DNA from: Polymorphobacter multimanifer
GTDB lineage: Bacteria; Pseudomonadota; Alphaproteobacteria; Sphingomonadales; Sphingomonadaceae
Assembly (NCBI RefSeq): GCF_014205635.1
Contig: NZ_JACIIV010000019.1
Location: forward strand, 1-64,000
Reading direction: 5' to 3'
DNA: 64,000 nt
In this document: piece after piece, positions 9,917-18,416 of the stretch
Layout: the number at the start of each line of letters is the position of its first letter
Numbering within the stretch: position 1 is the stretch's first letter
Position numbers and translations under genes: made by a program
Notes under the pieces: generated by a model
What the model was told of the DNA's origin: nothing
The model's input: the letters and a program-made list of their open reading frames with translations, nothing else
Database searches by the model: none

Positions 9917-11275
9917 ATGGCCGTATCCGAGCATGTCGATCTGCCGCGCTTCATCGAGGGAGTGAAGAAGCGCAATCCGGGACAGGATGAATTCGTGCAG
10001 GCGGTCACCGAGGTGGCCGAGGACATTTTCGGCTTCATGGCCGACAAGGTGAAATACCACGAGGCGCAGATCCTGCGGCGCATCGCCGAGCCCGACCGGG
10101 TGATCAGCTTTCGCGTGTGCTGGGAGGACGACAAGGGCAATATTCGCGTGCAGCGCGGCTGGCGGGTGCAGAACAACAATTCGATCGGGCCGTACAAGGG
10201 TGGCATCCGCTTCCACCCGAGCGTGACCGAGAGCGTGCTGAAGTTCCTGGCGTTCGAGCAGACCTTCAAGAACGCGCTGACCGGGCTTCCGATGGGCGGC
10301 GGCAAGGGCGGATCGAACTTCAACCCCAAGGGCAAGAGCGTGAACGAAATCATGCGCTTCTGCCAGAGTTTCATGACCGAGCTTTATCGCCACATCGGCG
10401 CCGATGTGGATGTGCCGGCGGGTGATATCGGCGTGGGCGGCCGCGAGATCGGTTTCATGTTCGGCCAGTACAAGCGGATCACCAACAATTTCACCGGCGT
10501 GCTGACCGGCAAGGGGCTGGAATGGGGCGGCTCGCTGATCCGCACCGAGGCGACCGGATATGGTGCCGTATATTTCCTGCAGAACATGCTGAAAACCAAG
10601 GGCGATTCGCTTGAGGGCAAGACTGCGGTGATCTCGGGATCGGGCAATGTGGCGACGCATGCGGCCGAGAAGATCGTGGCGCTGGGCGGCAAGGTGCTGA
10701 CGCTCTCCGATTCCGAAGGCTTTGTGCATGATCCCGATGGCATCACCCAGGAGAAGATCGACTGGGTGAAGGAGCACAAGACCCATCGGCGCGGCCGGAT
10801 TTCGGACTATGCCAAGGAGTTCAAGGGTGCGTCTTTCCATGGTGGCGGGGCGCGGCCCTGGGGGGTGGCGTGCGACGTGGCGCTGCCCTGCGCCACGCAG
10901 AACGAACTGAATGGCGAAGAGGCGAAGACGCTGCTCAAGAACGGCTGCATCGCGGTATCGGAAGGGGCGAACATGCCGACCGATCTCGATGGCGTGCACA
11001 TCTTCAAGGCGGCGAAGATCCTCTATGCGCCGGGCAAGGCTTCGAATGCCGGCGGGGTTGCGGTGTCGGGGCTGGAGATGAGCCAGAATTCGGCGCGGAT
11101 CAGCTGGAAGGAAGCCGATCTGCAGCAGCAACTGCTCGACATCATGGAAGGCATCCATTCGCGGTGCCTCGAATATGGATCCGACGGGAAGGGCTATACC
11201 GATTATGTGAAGGGGGCGAACATCGCCGGCTTCAAGAAGGTGGCCGATTCCATGCTGGCCTATGGGGTGGTCTGA
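9917..11275 (+). CDS. gdhA: NADP-specific glutamate dehydrogenase
   Basis: The enzyme makes glutamate from 2-oxoglutarate and ammonia with NADPH. The 452-residue product has the length and motifs of hexameric class I enzymes: PYKGGIRFHPSV, the catalytic-lysine motif PMGGGKGGSNF, the DVPAGDIGVGGREIG stretch, and a Rossmann region with GSGNVATHAAEK. The start at 9917 was chosen because AGGGGGA lies just upstream and the protein then begins at the usual family N terminus. It appears to be a single-gene unit after a hairpin repeat. Confidence 0.97.
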   Translation: MAVSEHVDLPRFIEGVKKRNPGQDEFVQAVTEVAEDIFGFMADKVKYHEAQILRRIAEPDRVISFRVCWEDDKGNIRVQRGWRVQNNNSIGPYKGGIRFHPSVTESVLKFLAFEQTFKNALTGLPMGGGKGGSNFNPKGKSVNEIMRFCQSFMTELYRHIGADVDVPAGDIGVGGREIGFMFGQYKRITNNFTGVLTGKGLEWGGSLIRTEATGYGAVYFLQNMLKTKGDSLEGKTAVISGSGNVATHAAEKIVALGGKVLTLSDSEGFVHDPDGITQEKIDWVKEHKTHRRGRISDYAKEFKGASFHGGGARPWGVACDVALPCATQNELNGEEAKTLLKNGCIAVSEGANMPTDLDGVHIFKAAKILYAPGKASNAGGVAVSGLEMSQNSARISWKEADLQQQLLDIMEGIHSRCLEYGSDGKGYTDYVKGANIAGFKKVADSMLAYGVV

Positions 11276-11351
11276 GGCTTGCCTGCATGTCGCTGCGCGG
11301 GAACGCGCGGGCCTGGTCGCCGTTGATCGGTGAAGGGGCCGGGAGAGTGAT

Positions 11352-11570
11352 GTGGCGAAGGGCAAGGCAAAGGATCTGAAGGCCGGCGATGCGGTGGAAT
11401 GGGAGTCTTCGGGCGGCCATTCGACTGGCAAGGTCGTCAAGAAGATCATCCGCGAGACGAAGCTGAAGGGTCATGTTGCCAAGGCTTCCCCCGACGAGCC
11501 GCAGTTCAAGGTGAAATCCGAGACGGGCGGCGAGGCGATCCATCGGCCCGAAGCGCTGAAAAAGGTCTGA
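11352..11570 (+). CDS. DUF2945 (HVA1 TUDOR-like) small protein
   Basis: This 72-residue, lysine-rich protein has the DUF2945 pattern: an early G-D-x-V-E-W block, SGGHSTGKVVKK in the middle, and a C-terminal HRPEALKK ending. The family is widespread in sphingomonads and also occurs in fungi; the molecular function is not established. The start is GTG with GGGAGAG about 5 nt upstream. It ends one base before the next gene, so the two are probably co-transcribed. Confidence 0.88.
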   Translation: MAKGKAKDLKAGDAVEWESSGGHSTGKVVKKIIRETKLKGHVAKASPDEPQFKVKSETGGEAIHRPEALKKV

Positions 11571-11571
11571 G

Positions 11572-12423
11572 ATGATGTCCGGGATGGTCGAGGCGGCCAG
11601 GCGCCCGGCGCGCGTTTGGCTGGTGGCCAATCCGGCGTCGGGTTCGACCGATGCGGGGCAGGTGGCGGCGGTGCGTGCGCAGCTTGGCGCGGCTGGGGCG
11701 GATATCCTGGGCGAGACGCGATTTTCGGACGAAGACCTGCCGCTGGCCGCGGCGCTGGAGGCCGGTGCGATCGACACGCTGATCATCTTCGGTGGCGATG
11801 GCACGATCAACGCCGTGGTGGCGGCGGTGGGTGACTGGGCCGGGCAATGCCTGGTGCTGCCCGGTGGCACGATGAACAAGCTTGCTCTTGCGCTGCACGG
11901 CGAGACGGCGCGCGAGACTATTCTGGGACGGATCGCCACTGCGCGGCTGGTGCGGCTGCCGGCTGCCGACGCCGGGGGGCACAGGGCGCTGGTGGGTATT
12001 ATTCTGGGGCCTGCGGCTGCTTGGGTTCATGCCCGCGAGGGGGTGCGCAAGCGGCGCTTCTGGCGCGCGGTGCGGGCAGCACAGGTGGCGCTGGCGCGGA
12101 GCTTCGGCGGCGGGATTTCGGTGGTCGGCACGCCCGGCCGCCACCGTGCGGTGGTGGTGACCCCCGATGCAGACGGCCTCGAAGTGGCGATGATCGACGC
12201 GGCCGGGGTGGGGGATGCGATGCGGATCGGCTGGAGCTGGCTGAGCGGGGACTGGCGGGACAGCCAGCTGGTGGAGGCCGGCCGTGCCGCCGAGGTGACG
12301 CTTGCCGGACGGCGACGGGTGCGGGCGTTGTTCGATGGCGAGCCGGCCATGCTGGCGAGCCCGGTGACGGTGCGGCACAGCATGACGTCGCTGCACTTCG
12401 TGGCGACGGCAGGTGCTGCATGA
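11572..12423 (+). CDS. Diacylglycerol/sphingosine kinase-like protein (DAGK catalytic domain)
   Basis: The 283-residue product has the N-terminal DAGK domain: VANPASGS at 18-25, the nucleotide-binding IIFGGDGTIN at 71-80, and LPGGTMNKLA near 104. It also has the C-terminal beta-rich half typical of lipid kinases such as YegS or LCB5. It probably phosphorylates a lipid head group or long-chain base, but the substrate cannot be assigned. The start may be at either of the tandem ATGs (11572 or 11575). The stop overlaps the next gene as ATGA. Confidence 0.85.
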   Translation: MMSGMVEAARRPARVWLVANPASGSTDAGQVAAVRAQLGAAGADILGETRFSDEDLPLAAALEAGAIDTLIIFGGDGTINAVVAAVGDWAGQCLVLPGGTMNKLALALHGETARETILGRIATARLVRLPAADAGGHRALVGIILGPAAAWVHAREGVRKRRFWRAVRAAQVALARSFGGGISVVGTPGRHRAVVVTPDADGLEVAMIDAAGVGDAMRIGWSWLSGDWRDSQLVEAGRAAEVTLAGRRRVRALFDGEPAMLASPVTVRHSMTSLHFVATAGAA

Positions 12424-13163
12424 CGCGGATCTTCCATGTGTCCGACGTGCATTTCGGGACCGAGGACCGCGATGCGCTGGCTTGGTTTGCGGCCGAAGTG
12501 AAGGCAGCATCGCCCGACCTGGTGCTGGTGACGGGCGACCTGACCGCCGCGGCGCGGACCAGCGAGTTTGCGGCGGCGGGCGATTGGCTGGCGGGGCTGG
12601 CAGCGCCGGTGCGGATCGAACCCGGGAACCATGATTTGCCGGTGTACAACCCCGTGCTGCGGTTGACGCGACCCTATGCGCGGCTGGCGCGGCTGGTTGC
12701 GCGGGTCGGACGGCCGGCGGTGCTCGACGATGTGAGCCTGGTGTCGCTGAAGACGACGGCACGCGCGCAATGGCGCACCAACTGGTCGCTCGGCCATGTC
12801 GGGCGATCGGCGCTGGCGCGCACCTTGGCCGAGGTGCGGGCAGCGCCGGCATCGCGCCCGATCATTGCCGCCTGCCACCATCCGCTGGTGGACATGGGCA
12901 CGCGCACCAAGGGGTCGACGCGGGGCGGGGCAGCCGCGTTGGCGGCGCTGGCTGAGGCCGGGGTGACGGCAGTGGTGAGCGGCCATACGCATGATCCGTT
13001 CGACCGGATGTGGCCGCATGGTGATGGCGCGGTGCGGCTGATCGGAGCGGGCACGCTCTCGGAGCGGGTGCGCGAAACGATGCCCTCCTACAACCGGATC
13101 ACGGTGGTGGATGGCGAGATCGACAACTTCGTGGTTTCTCATGGTGAGGGCAGCGGCCGATAA
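12420..13163 (+). CDS. Calcineurin-like metallophosphoesterase
   Basis: All metal-binding blocks of the family are present in order in this 247-residue protein: SDVHFG near the N terminus, GDLT near residue 40, GNHD near 64, CHHPLVDMG near 158, and GHTHDPFDR near 186. It belongs with the cytoplasmic phosphodiesterase/phosphatase type and has no signal peptide. It is translationally coupled to the lipid-kinase-like gene through the ATGA overlap, so both may act on the same phospholipid intermediate; that link is inference. Confidence 0.88.
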   Translation: MTRIFHVSDVHFGTEDRDALAWFAAEVKAASPDLVLVTGDLTAAARTSEFAAAGDWLAGLAAPVRIEPGNHDLPVYNPVLRLTRPYARLARLVARVGRPAVLDDVSLVSLKTTARAQWRTNWSLGHVGRSALARTLAEVRAAPASRPIIAACHHPLVDMGTRTKGSTRGGAAALAALAEAGVTAVVSGHTHDPFDRMWPHGDGAVRLIGAGTLSERVRETMPSYNRITVVDGEIDNFVVSHGEGSGR

Positions 13164-13231
13164 TAGCTTTCCATCACTGGTGGCCCGCGTCAGTATGCAC
13201 CAGGTTCAAGTATATCCGGGGGGAAAAGCGC

Positions 13232-14878
13232 ATGACCAAGGCATCCGATCTGCTGGTGCAATGCCTTGAGGGCGAGGGCGTCGAGTATGTGTTCGGGGTG
13301 CCGGGGGAGGAGAATTTGGATTTTCTGGATTCGCTTTCGCGCTCGACGAAGATCCGGCTGATCCTGACGCGGCATGAGCAGGGGGCGGGGTTCATGGCGT
13401 CCACCTATGGCCGGCATACCGGCAAGGCGGGGGTTTGCGTGGCGACGCTGGGGCCGGGTGCCACCAACCTCGTGACCGCGGCGGCCTATGCGTTTCTGGG
13501 CGGGATGCCGATGCTGATGATCACTGGGCAGAAGCCGATCAAGAAATCCAAGCAGGGGCGCTTCCAGATTCTCGACGTGGTCGACATGATGCGGCCGATC
13601 ACCAAATATACCCATCAGCTGGCAAGTGCCGACAATATTCCGGCGCGTACGCGCGAGGCGTTCCGGCTGGCGCAGGAGGAGAAGCCGGGTGCAACGCACC
13701 TCGAGCTGCCCGAGGATATTGCCCATGACCCGACCGATGCGACGCCGATCCCGCCGAGCTATGCGCGGCGGCCGCTGGCAGATGGCAAGGCCATTCTGGC
13801 GGCGGTGCGCGCGATCGAGGCGGCCAAGGCGCCGATCCTGGTGGTGGGCGCCGGTGCCAACCGCACGATGACATCGAAGATGTTGCTCGAACTCGTTGAA
13901 AAGACAGGAATTCCGTTTTTGACGACGCAGCTCGGCAAGGGTGTGATCGATGAGCGGCACCCGAAGTTCCTCGGCTGTGCGGCTCTTTCGGCGGGGGATT
14001 TTGTCCATGCCGCGGTGCGCAAGGCCGATGTGATCGTCAATATTGGCCATGATGTAATTGAAAAGCCACCGTTCTTCATGGGCCATGATGGGACGACGGT
14101 GATCCATATGAGCTTCCGCTCGGCGGAGGTCGATCCTGTGTATTTTCCGCAGATCGAGGTGGTGGGCGATATTGCCAATGCCGTGTGGCAGCTGAAGGAA
14201 GCGATCAGGGTGCAGCCGCACTGGGCGTTCGACGGGATGCTGGCGGCGCGCGCGCAGGAGGTGCTGCACCGCGATGCCGCGATCGGTGACATGCGCTTTC
14301 CCATCTACCCGCAGCATCTTGTCGACCAGGTGCGCAAGGTGATGCCCGAGGACGGGATCATCGCGCTCGACAATGGCGTGTACAAGATCTGGTTCGCGCG
14401 CAACTATACAGCCTATCGTCCCAACACGGTGCTGCTCGACAATGCGCTGGCGACGATGGGCGCCGGGCTGCCGAGCGCCATGGCCTCGAACATGGTGTAC
14501 CCGGACCGGAAGGTGATGGCGGTGTGCGGCGATGGCGGCTTCATGATGAACAGCCAGGAGATGGAGACCGCAGTGCGGCTCGGGCTCAACATCACCGTGC
14601 TGATCCTCAACGACAACAGCTATGGCATGATCCGCTGGAAGCAGGCGAACATGGGCTTCAAGGATTGGGGGCTGACCTATGGCAACCCCGATTTCGTGGC
14701 CTATGCCGAGAGCTATGGCGCGCATGGGCACCGGGTGACGAGCGCCGAGATGCTGCCGGGGCTGTTCAAGCACTGTCTCGACACGCCGGGGGTGCATCTG
14801 ATCGATTGCCCGGTGGATTATTGCGACAATGATCGAATCCTGAACAAGGAGATCAAGGAGCTGTCGGCAAAGCTCTGA
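13232..14878 (+). CDS. Acetolactate synthase large-subunit-like ThDP enzyme
   Basis: The 548-residue protein has the three domains of ThDP-dependent acetolactate-synthase-type enzymes. The N-terminal PYR domain has the cofactor-activating glutamate in TRHEQGAG (E49), the central domain carries a GAGANR motif, and the C-terminal PP domain has GDGGFMMN followed by NDNSYGM about 30 residues later for ThDP-magnesium binding. No regulatory small-subunit gene (ilvN/ilvH) is next to it, so a catabolic or special-purpose enzyme is more likely than the branched-chain amino-acid enzyme. The substrate is not proven. The ATG has GGGGGGAAA upstream. Confidence 0.88.
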   Translation: MTKASDLLVQCLEGEGVEYVFGVPGEENLDFLDSLSRSTKIRLILTRHEQGAGFMASTYGRHTGKAGVCVATLGPGATNLVTAAAYAFLGGMPMLMITGQKPIKKSKQGRFQILDVVDMMRPITKYTHQLASADNIPARTREAFRLAQEEKPGATHLELPEDIAHDPTDATPIPPSYARRPLADGKAILAAVRAIEAAKAPILVVGAGANRTMTSKMLLELVEKTGIPFLTTQLGKGVIDERHPKFLGCAALSAGDFVHAAVRKADVIVNIGHDVIEKPPFFMGHDGTTVIHMSFRSAEVDPVYFPQIEVVGDIANAVWQLKEAIRVQPHWAFDGMLAARAQEVLHRDAAIGDMRFPIYPQHLVDQVRKVMPEDGIIALDNGVYKIWFARNYTAYRPNTVLLDNALATMGAGLPSAMASNMVYPDRKVMAVCGDGGFMMNSQEMETAVRLGLNITVLILNDNSYGMIRWKQANMGFKDWGLTYGNPDFVAYAESYGAHGHRVTSAEMLPGLFKHCLDTPGVHLIDCPVDYCDNDRILNKEIKELSAKL

Positions 14879-15047
14879 TCCAGCACGGGTTTTGCCGGGC
14901 GGCGCGAATTGCATCGCTTGACCGCGACGGAACCATCAACGGCAAAGTGAAGGAATTGTTCGAAGATTGTTGATGCCTGCGTTCCAGGGGGCGCAACTTT
15001 GCCTTGGACGTGCCGTCAATAATGGTCCTGTTTCGGGGACGTTTTGC

Positions 15048-16275
15048 ATGGACCAGCCTGATGTGAGCCAGTTTGCCGGTGCAAAACCGCTCGCCGATGG
15101 TTTGCTGGCGGGTGTGCTGGCGGGTGTGCTGGCAGCGCCGGAGCAGCGCGATGTGGGGCCGTCCGAGGACATCATCGACAGCTTCCTGCGGGCGGCACGG
15201 ACGCATCTGGGACTGCAGGTGGCCTATGTTTCGGAATTCTGCGGCAATGATGCGCTCTACCGGCATGTCGATGCGCCGGGGCTGGAGGCGCTGATCAAGC
15301 CGGGGGACCGCCGATCGCTCGATGATGTGTATTGCCGGCATATTCTTTCGGGGGCGCTGCCCGAGCTGATTCCCGATACGGCGGCGGAACCGCTGGCGGT
15401 GGCGATGCCGATCACCAGTGCGGTGCCGATCGGCGCGCATGTGAGCGTGCCGTTGCGGCTGGAGGGGGGCGAGCTGTTCGGGATGTTCTGCTGCCTGGGG
15501 CCGGCGGCGGACACGAGCCTGACGATGCGCGACCTCGGGATTGTCCGGGTTTTTGCCCAGATGGCCGCGGCGGAGCTGCAGCGGCGGCAGGCAACGGCCG
15601 TGGCGCTGGCGGCGAAGCGGGCGCCGGTGGCGCGGATGATCGACGGTGGTGGGCCGGACATGGTGTACCAGCCGATCTATCGCATTGGTGCTGCGCGGGC
15701 CGGACCTGTGGTTTGCCGATGCCCTTGACGTCGGCCTGGCGGAGCCGCTCGAACTCGCCGCGGTGGCGCAGGCGCTGGCTGGGCTCCCGATGCTGCCGAC
15801 GGACTGCTATCTGGCGGTGAATGTGTCTCCGGCCACGGCGTGTTCCCCGGCGCTGGCGGGGCTGCTGGCGGGGACAGACCTGCGTCGGCTGGTGCTGGAG
15901 ATCACCGAGCAGCAGGCGACGGCGGATGTGGCAACGTTGCTGGTGATGCTGGCGCCGTTGCGGGCGGCCGGGTTGCGGCTGGCGATCGATGATGCCGGCG
16001 TGGGGTATAGCGGGTTGCAGAAGATCCTCGAACTGCGGCCCGACATCATCAAGCTCGACCGGTTTTTCGTGACCGGGATCGATGCCGATCCGTCTCGGCG
16101 GGCGCTGGCAGCGGCGCTTGCCGACTTTGCCGGGGTGATGGGGGCGGAACTGGTGGCGGAAGGCGTGGAGACCGAGGCGGAACTGGCGGCGATCGCGCTG
16201 CTGGGCTTCGCCAAGGTGCAGGGCTGGCTGCTTGGGCGGCCGATGACACTGGCGGCGCTGGCTGAAGGGCAGTGA
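15048..16275 (+). pseudogene. GAF-EAL c-di-GMP phosphodiesterase-like gene with a frameshift and lost EAL motif
   Basis: The first frame (15048-15728) encodes a GAF-like sensor domain and then enters the EAL domain at MVYQPIYRIGA. It then runs into TGA. The rest of the EAL domain is open in another frame from about 15700 to 16275. That part contains NVSP, LEITE, IDDAGVGYSGL, IKLDRFFV and LVAEGVETE, all conserved EAL-domain blocks. Comparing the two parts with the family, about 20 residues that should hold the E-A-L signature itself are missing at the join, so an out-of-frame deletion near 15692-15712 is the simplest explanation. An intact relative would degrade cyclic di-GMP. A 12-bp tandem duplication (GVLAGVLA) lies near 15108. 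The loss could also be an assembly error. Confidence 0.8.
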
Positions 16276-16341
16276 AAGTCGTTTGAGCCGCGCTCAAGTT
16301 CGGATACAAGACTGATCCGGACTTTTGAGAGGTTTGCGCTG

Positions 16342-17058
16342 GTGCAGAGCGTGGCGATCGTGGGGGCAGGGGACTTCATCGGGGCGGCCATTGCGCGGCG
16401 CTTTGCGGCGGGTGGTTATGCCGTGCATGGCGGGCGACGCGGGGGCGAGAAGCTGGCGCCGCTGGCGGCCGGGATTGCGGCGGCGGGGGGGCGTTTTACC
16501 GGGCACAGCCTCGATGCGCGCAGCGAGGAGTCGGTGGCGGGGTTTCTGGATGCCGCCGAGGCCGAGGCGCCGCTGGCGGTCGTGATCTTCAATGTTGGCG
16601 CCAATGTGCAGTTTCCGCTGACCGAGACGAGCGAGCGGGTGTTTCGCAAGGTGTGGGAAATGGCGTGCTATGGCGGCTTCCTGACCGGGCGCGAGGCGGC
16701 GCGGCGGATGCTGCCGCGCGGGGCAGGGTCGATCTTCTTCACGGGTGCGACGGCGTCGATGCGCGGCGGGGCGGGCTTTGCGGCGTTCGCTTCGGCCAAG
16801 GCCGGCTTGCGCGCGGTGGCGCAATCGATGGCACGCGAGCTGGGGCCGCAGGGGCTGCATGTGGCGCATCTGGTGATCGATGCCGGGGTGGACACCGAAT
16901 GGGTGCGGGCGCGGATGGCCGAGCGCGGCGTGGTGCCGGGCGAGGGCGCGCTGATGAACCCGGCGTCGATTGCCGAGGCCTATTGGCAGCTCCATGCGCA
17001 ACCGCGCGATGCCTGGACGCACGAGATGGACCTGCGGCCTTTCGGGGAGAGCTTTTGA
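16342..17058 (+). CDS. SDR family oxidoreductase with Phe in place of the catalytic Tyr
   Basis: The 238-residue product has a Rossmann start, AIVGAGDFIG, and the usual SDR core. At the active site it reads FASAK where classical SDRs have YxxxK. I recall this F-A-x-A-K form as usual in a subgroup of actinobacterial and proteobacterial SDRs with the downstream MARELGPQGLHVAH motif, so it is probably not a damaged gene. The reaction is unknown. The GTG start follows a GAGAGG purine run. The stop overlaps the next gene as TGATG, so the two proteins are probably made together. Confidence 0.8.
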   Translation: MQSVAIVGAGDFIGAAIARRFAAGGYAVHGGRRGGEKLAPLAAGIAAAGGRFTGHSLDARSEESVAGFLDAAEAEAPLAVVIFNVGANVQFPLTETSERVFRKVWEMACYGGFLTGREAARRMLPRGAGSIFFTGATASMRGGAGFAAFASAKAGLRAVAQSMARELGPQGLHVAHLVIDAGVDTEWVRARMAERGVVPGEGALMNPASIAEAYWQLHAQPRDAWTHEMDLRPFGESF

Positions 17059-17654
17059 TGGACGCGCAGTTTCTGTTCGATGTGGGTGGGCCGAATGCCT
17101 ATTTCGCCTGGGCCGTGCTGCCGGCGCTGGAGGCGCGGACGGGGGTGCGCTTCGCCCAGGTGCCGGTGCTGCTTGGCGGACTTTTCAAGCTGACCGGCAA
17201 CCAGTCGCCGATGATGGCCTTTGCCGGGGTGCCGGCGAAGCTGGCTTATGCGGAACTGGAGACGAAGCGGTTCATGGCGCGGCACGGGCTCGAGGCGTTC
17301 CGGATGAACCCGCATTTTCCGGTGAATTCGATGCTGGTGATGCGCGGGGCGGTGGCGGCGGGCCGGCTGGGGGTGATGGATGATTATGTGGCGGCGATGA
17401 TGCGGGGCATGTGGGAGCAGGGGCTGGCGTTGGGTGATGCCGCGGTGTGGGAGGCGGCGATGGTGGCGGCTGGGCTGCCGGCGGCGGAGATTGCGGCGCT
17501 GGTGGGTGAGCCTGACGTGAAGGCCGAGCTGGTGGCGAATACGGAAGGGGCGGCGGCGGCGGGGGCGTTCGGGGTGCCTTCGTTTCTGCTCGATGGGGAA
17601 CTGTATTTCGGGAAGGACCGGATGGACGAGGTGGAGCGGGTGCTGGCGGGGTAG
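17058..17654 (+). CDS. 2-hydroxychromene-2-carboxylate isomerase/DsbA-fold family protein
   Basis: The 198-residue protein matches the DsbA-like HCCA isomerase family in length and layout: an N-terminal thioredoxin-fold strand, a helical insertion, and the C-terminal GVPSFLLDGELYFGKDRMDEV signature. Typical members have Ser in an SPYAY motif; here the equivalent stretch reads GGPNAYF, so the usual nucleophile-binding Ser is absent. No CxxC is present. It is coupled to the upstream SDR. A glutathione-dependent isomerase role in aromatic or fatty-acid metabolism is possible but not shown. Confidence 0.8.
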   Translation: MDAQFLFDVGGPNAYFAWAVLPALEARTGVRFAQVPVLLGGLFKLTGNQSPMMAFAGVPAKLAYAELETKRFMARHGLEAFRMNPHFPVNSMLVMRGAVAAGRLGVMDDYVAAMMRGMWEQGLALGDAAVWEAAMVAAGLPAAEIAALVGEPDVKAELVANTEGAAAAGAFGVPSFLLDGELYFGKDRMDEVERVLAG

Positions 17655-17657
17655 GTG

Positions 17658-17725
17658 CCCTCACCCTCCCACGCGCTGAAGAAGCGCGTGGGCCCCTCCC
17701 TCTCCCGCGATGCGGGAGAGGGGGT
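17658..17725. repeat. Double-hairpin dispersed repeat, copy 2
   Basis: Two perfect adjacent palindromes occur: CCCACGCGCT-gaaga-AGCGCGTGGG and CCCTCTCCCGC-gat-GCGGGAGAGGG. It differs from the copy at 6451 by a few bases, mainly in loops. It lies between the convergent isomerase and moaE genes, 3 bp past one stop and abutting the other, where it may serve as a two-way terminator. Confidence 0.85.
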
Positions 17726-18163
17726 TTACCAGCGTTGTGCGGCTTGGTCGTCGGTCGCTTTGGCCCGGACCCAACGGGTGCCCCAGGGGCCCTCTTCGGC
17801 TTTCCAGAAGGGGGCTTTGGTCTTGAGCCAGTCCATGAGGAAGCTGCAGGCTTCGAAGGCGGCGGCGCGGTGGGGGCTGGCGATGGCGACGAGGACGATG
17901 GCGTCCCCAGGCACGAGGCGGCCGTGGCGATGGATGACGGTGCCGGCGAGGACGGGCCAGCGGGCTTCGGCCTTTGCGGCGATGGCGGCGAGCTGGCGTT
18001 CGGTCATGCCCGGATAATGTTCGAGGGTGAGGGCTGTCAGGCCATCGTCGGCGCGGACGAGGCCGGTGAAGCTGGCGATGGCGCCGACGTCGCTGCGGTT
18101 TGCGGACAGGGCGGCGAGCTCGGCGGCGGTGTCGAACGGCTCGGGCTGGACGCGAACCTGCAC
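17726..18163 (-). CDS. moaE: Molybdopterin synthase catalytic subunit MoaE
   Basis: MoaE, with MoaD, adds the dithiolene sulfurs to precursor Z in molybdenum cofactor synthesis. The 145-residue product has the family core: GAIASFTGLVR, ALTLEHYPGM, VIHRHGRLVPGDAIVLVAIASPHR, and a C-terminal LKTKAPFWKAEE motif with the catalytic lysines. The GTG start at 18163 lies a few bases after the moaD stop; the longer upstream frame overlaps moaD and is not MoaE-like. It is the last gene of the pgsA-moaD-moaE operon. Confidence 0.93.
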   Translation of the reverse strand: MQVRVQPEPFDTAAELAALSANRSDVGAIASFTGLVRADDGLTALTLEHYPGMTERQLAAIAAKAEARWPVLAGTVIHRHGRLVPGDAIVLVAIASPHRAAAFEACSFLMDWLKTKAPFWKAEEGPWGTRWVRAKATDDQAAQRW

Positions 18164-18167
18164 GGCG

Positions 18168-18416
18168 TCAGCCGCCGGTGATGGGGGGGAAGATCGCGAC
18201 TTCCTGCGCGGTGCCGATGGGGGTGTCGGCTTGCGCGAAATCCTGATCGAGGGCGACGCGGATGGCGGTGCGGTCTGCCAGGGCGGCGGCGTGGTTCGGG
18301 CTGCGGGCGGCGAGCCAATCGAGCAGGTCGGCAACGGTTTCGACCGTTGGCGGCGGGGTGAGCGTCTCCTGGTCGGCGCCGATCGCCTCGCGAACCCAGG
18401 CGAAATAAAGCATCAT
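18168..18416 (-). CDS. moaD: Molybdopterin synthase sulfur carrier subunit MoaD
   Basis: This 82-residue ubiquitin-fold protein begins with the MLYFAWVREAIG strand and ends in the required Gly-Gly, where the thiocarboxylate forms. The last block VAIFPPITGG is diagnostic for MoaD. The ATG at 18416 overlaps the pgsA stop as TGATG. It pairs with MoaE directly downstream. The cofactor would serve the molybdenum hydroxylase encoded at 43.7-47.4 kb, among others. Confidence 0.94.
   Translation of the reverse strand: MMLYFAWVREAIGADQETLTPPPTVETVADLLDWLAARSPNHAAALADRTAIRVALDQDFAQADTPIGTAQEVAIFPPITGG

Noticed and set aside
15108-15131. Short tandem repeat inside the GAF-EAL gene as the cause of the frameshift
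   Set aside because: The 12-bp duplication keeps the frame and lies about 580 bases before the break.
6451-17725. Dispersed repeats as a possible CRISPR array
   Set aside because: The copies are kilobases apart and palindromic, with no regular spacers. No cas gene is seen in the window.
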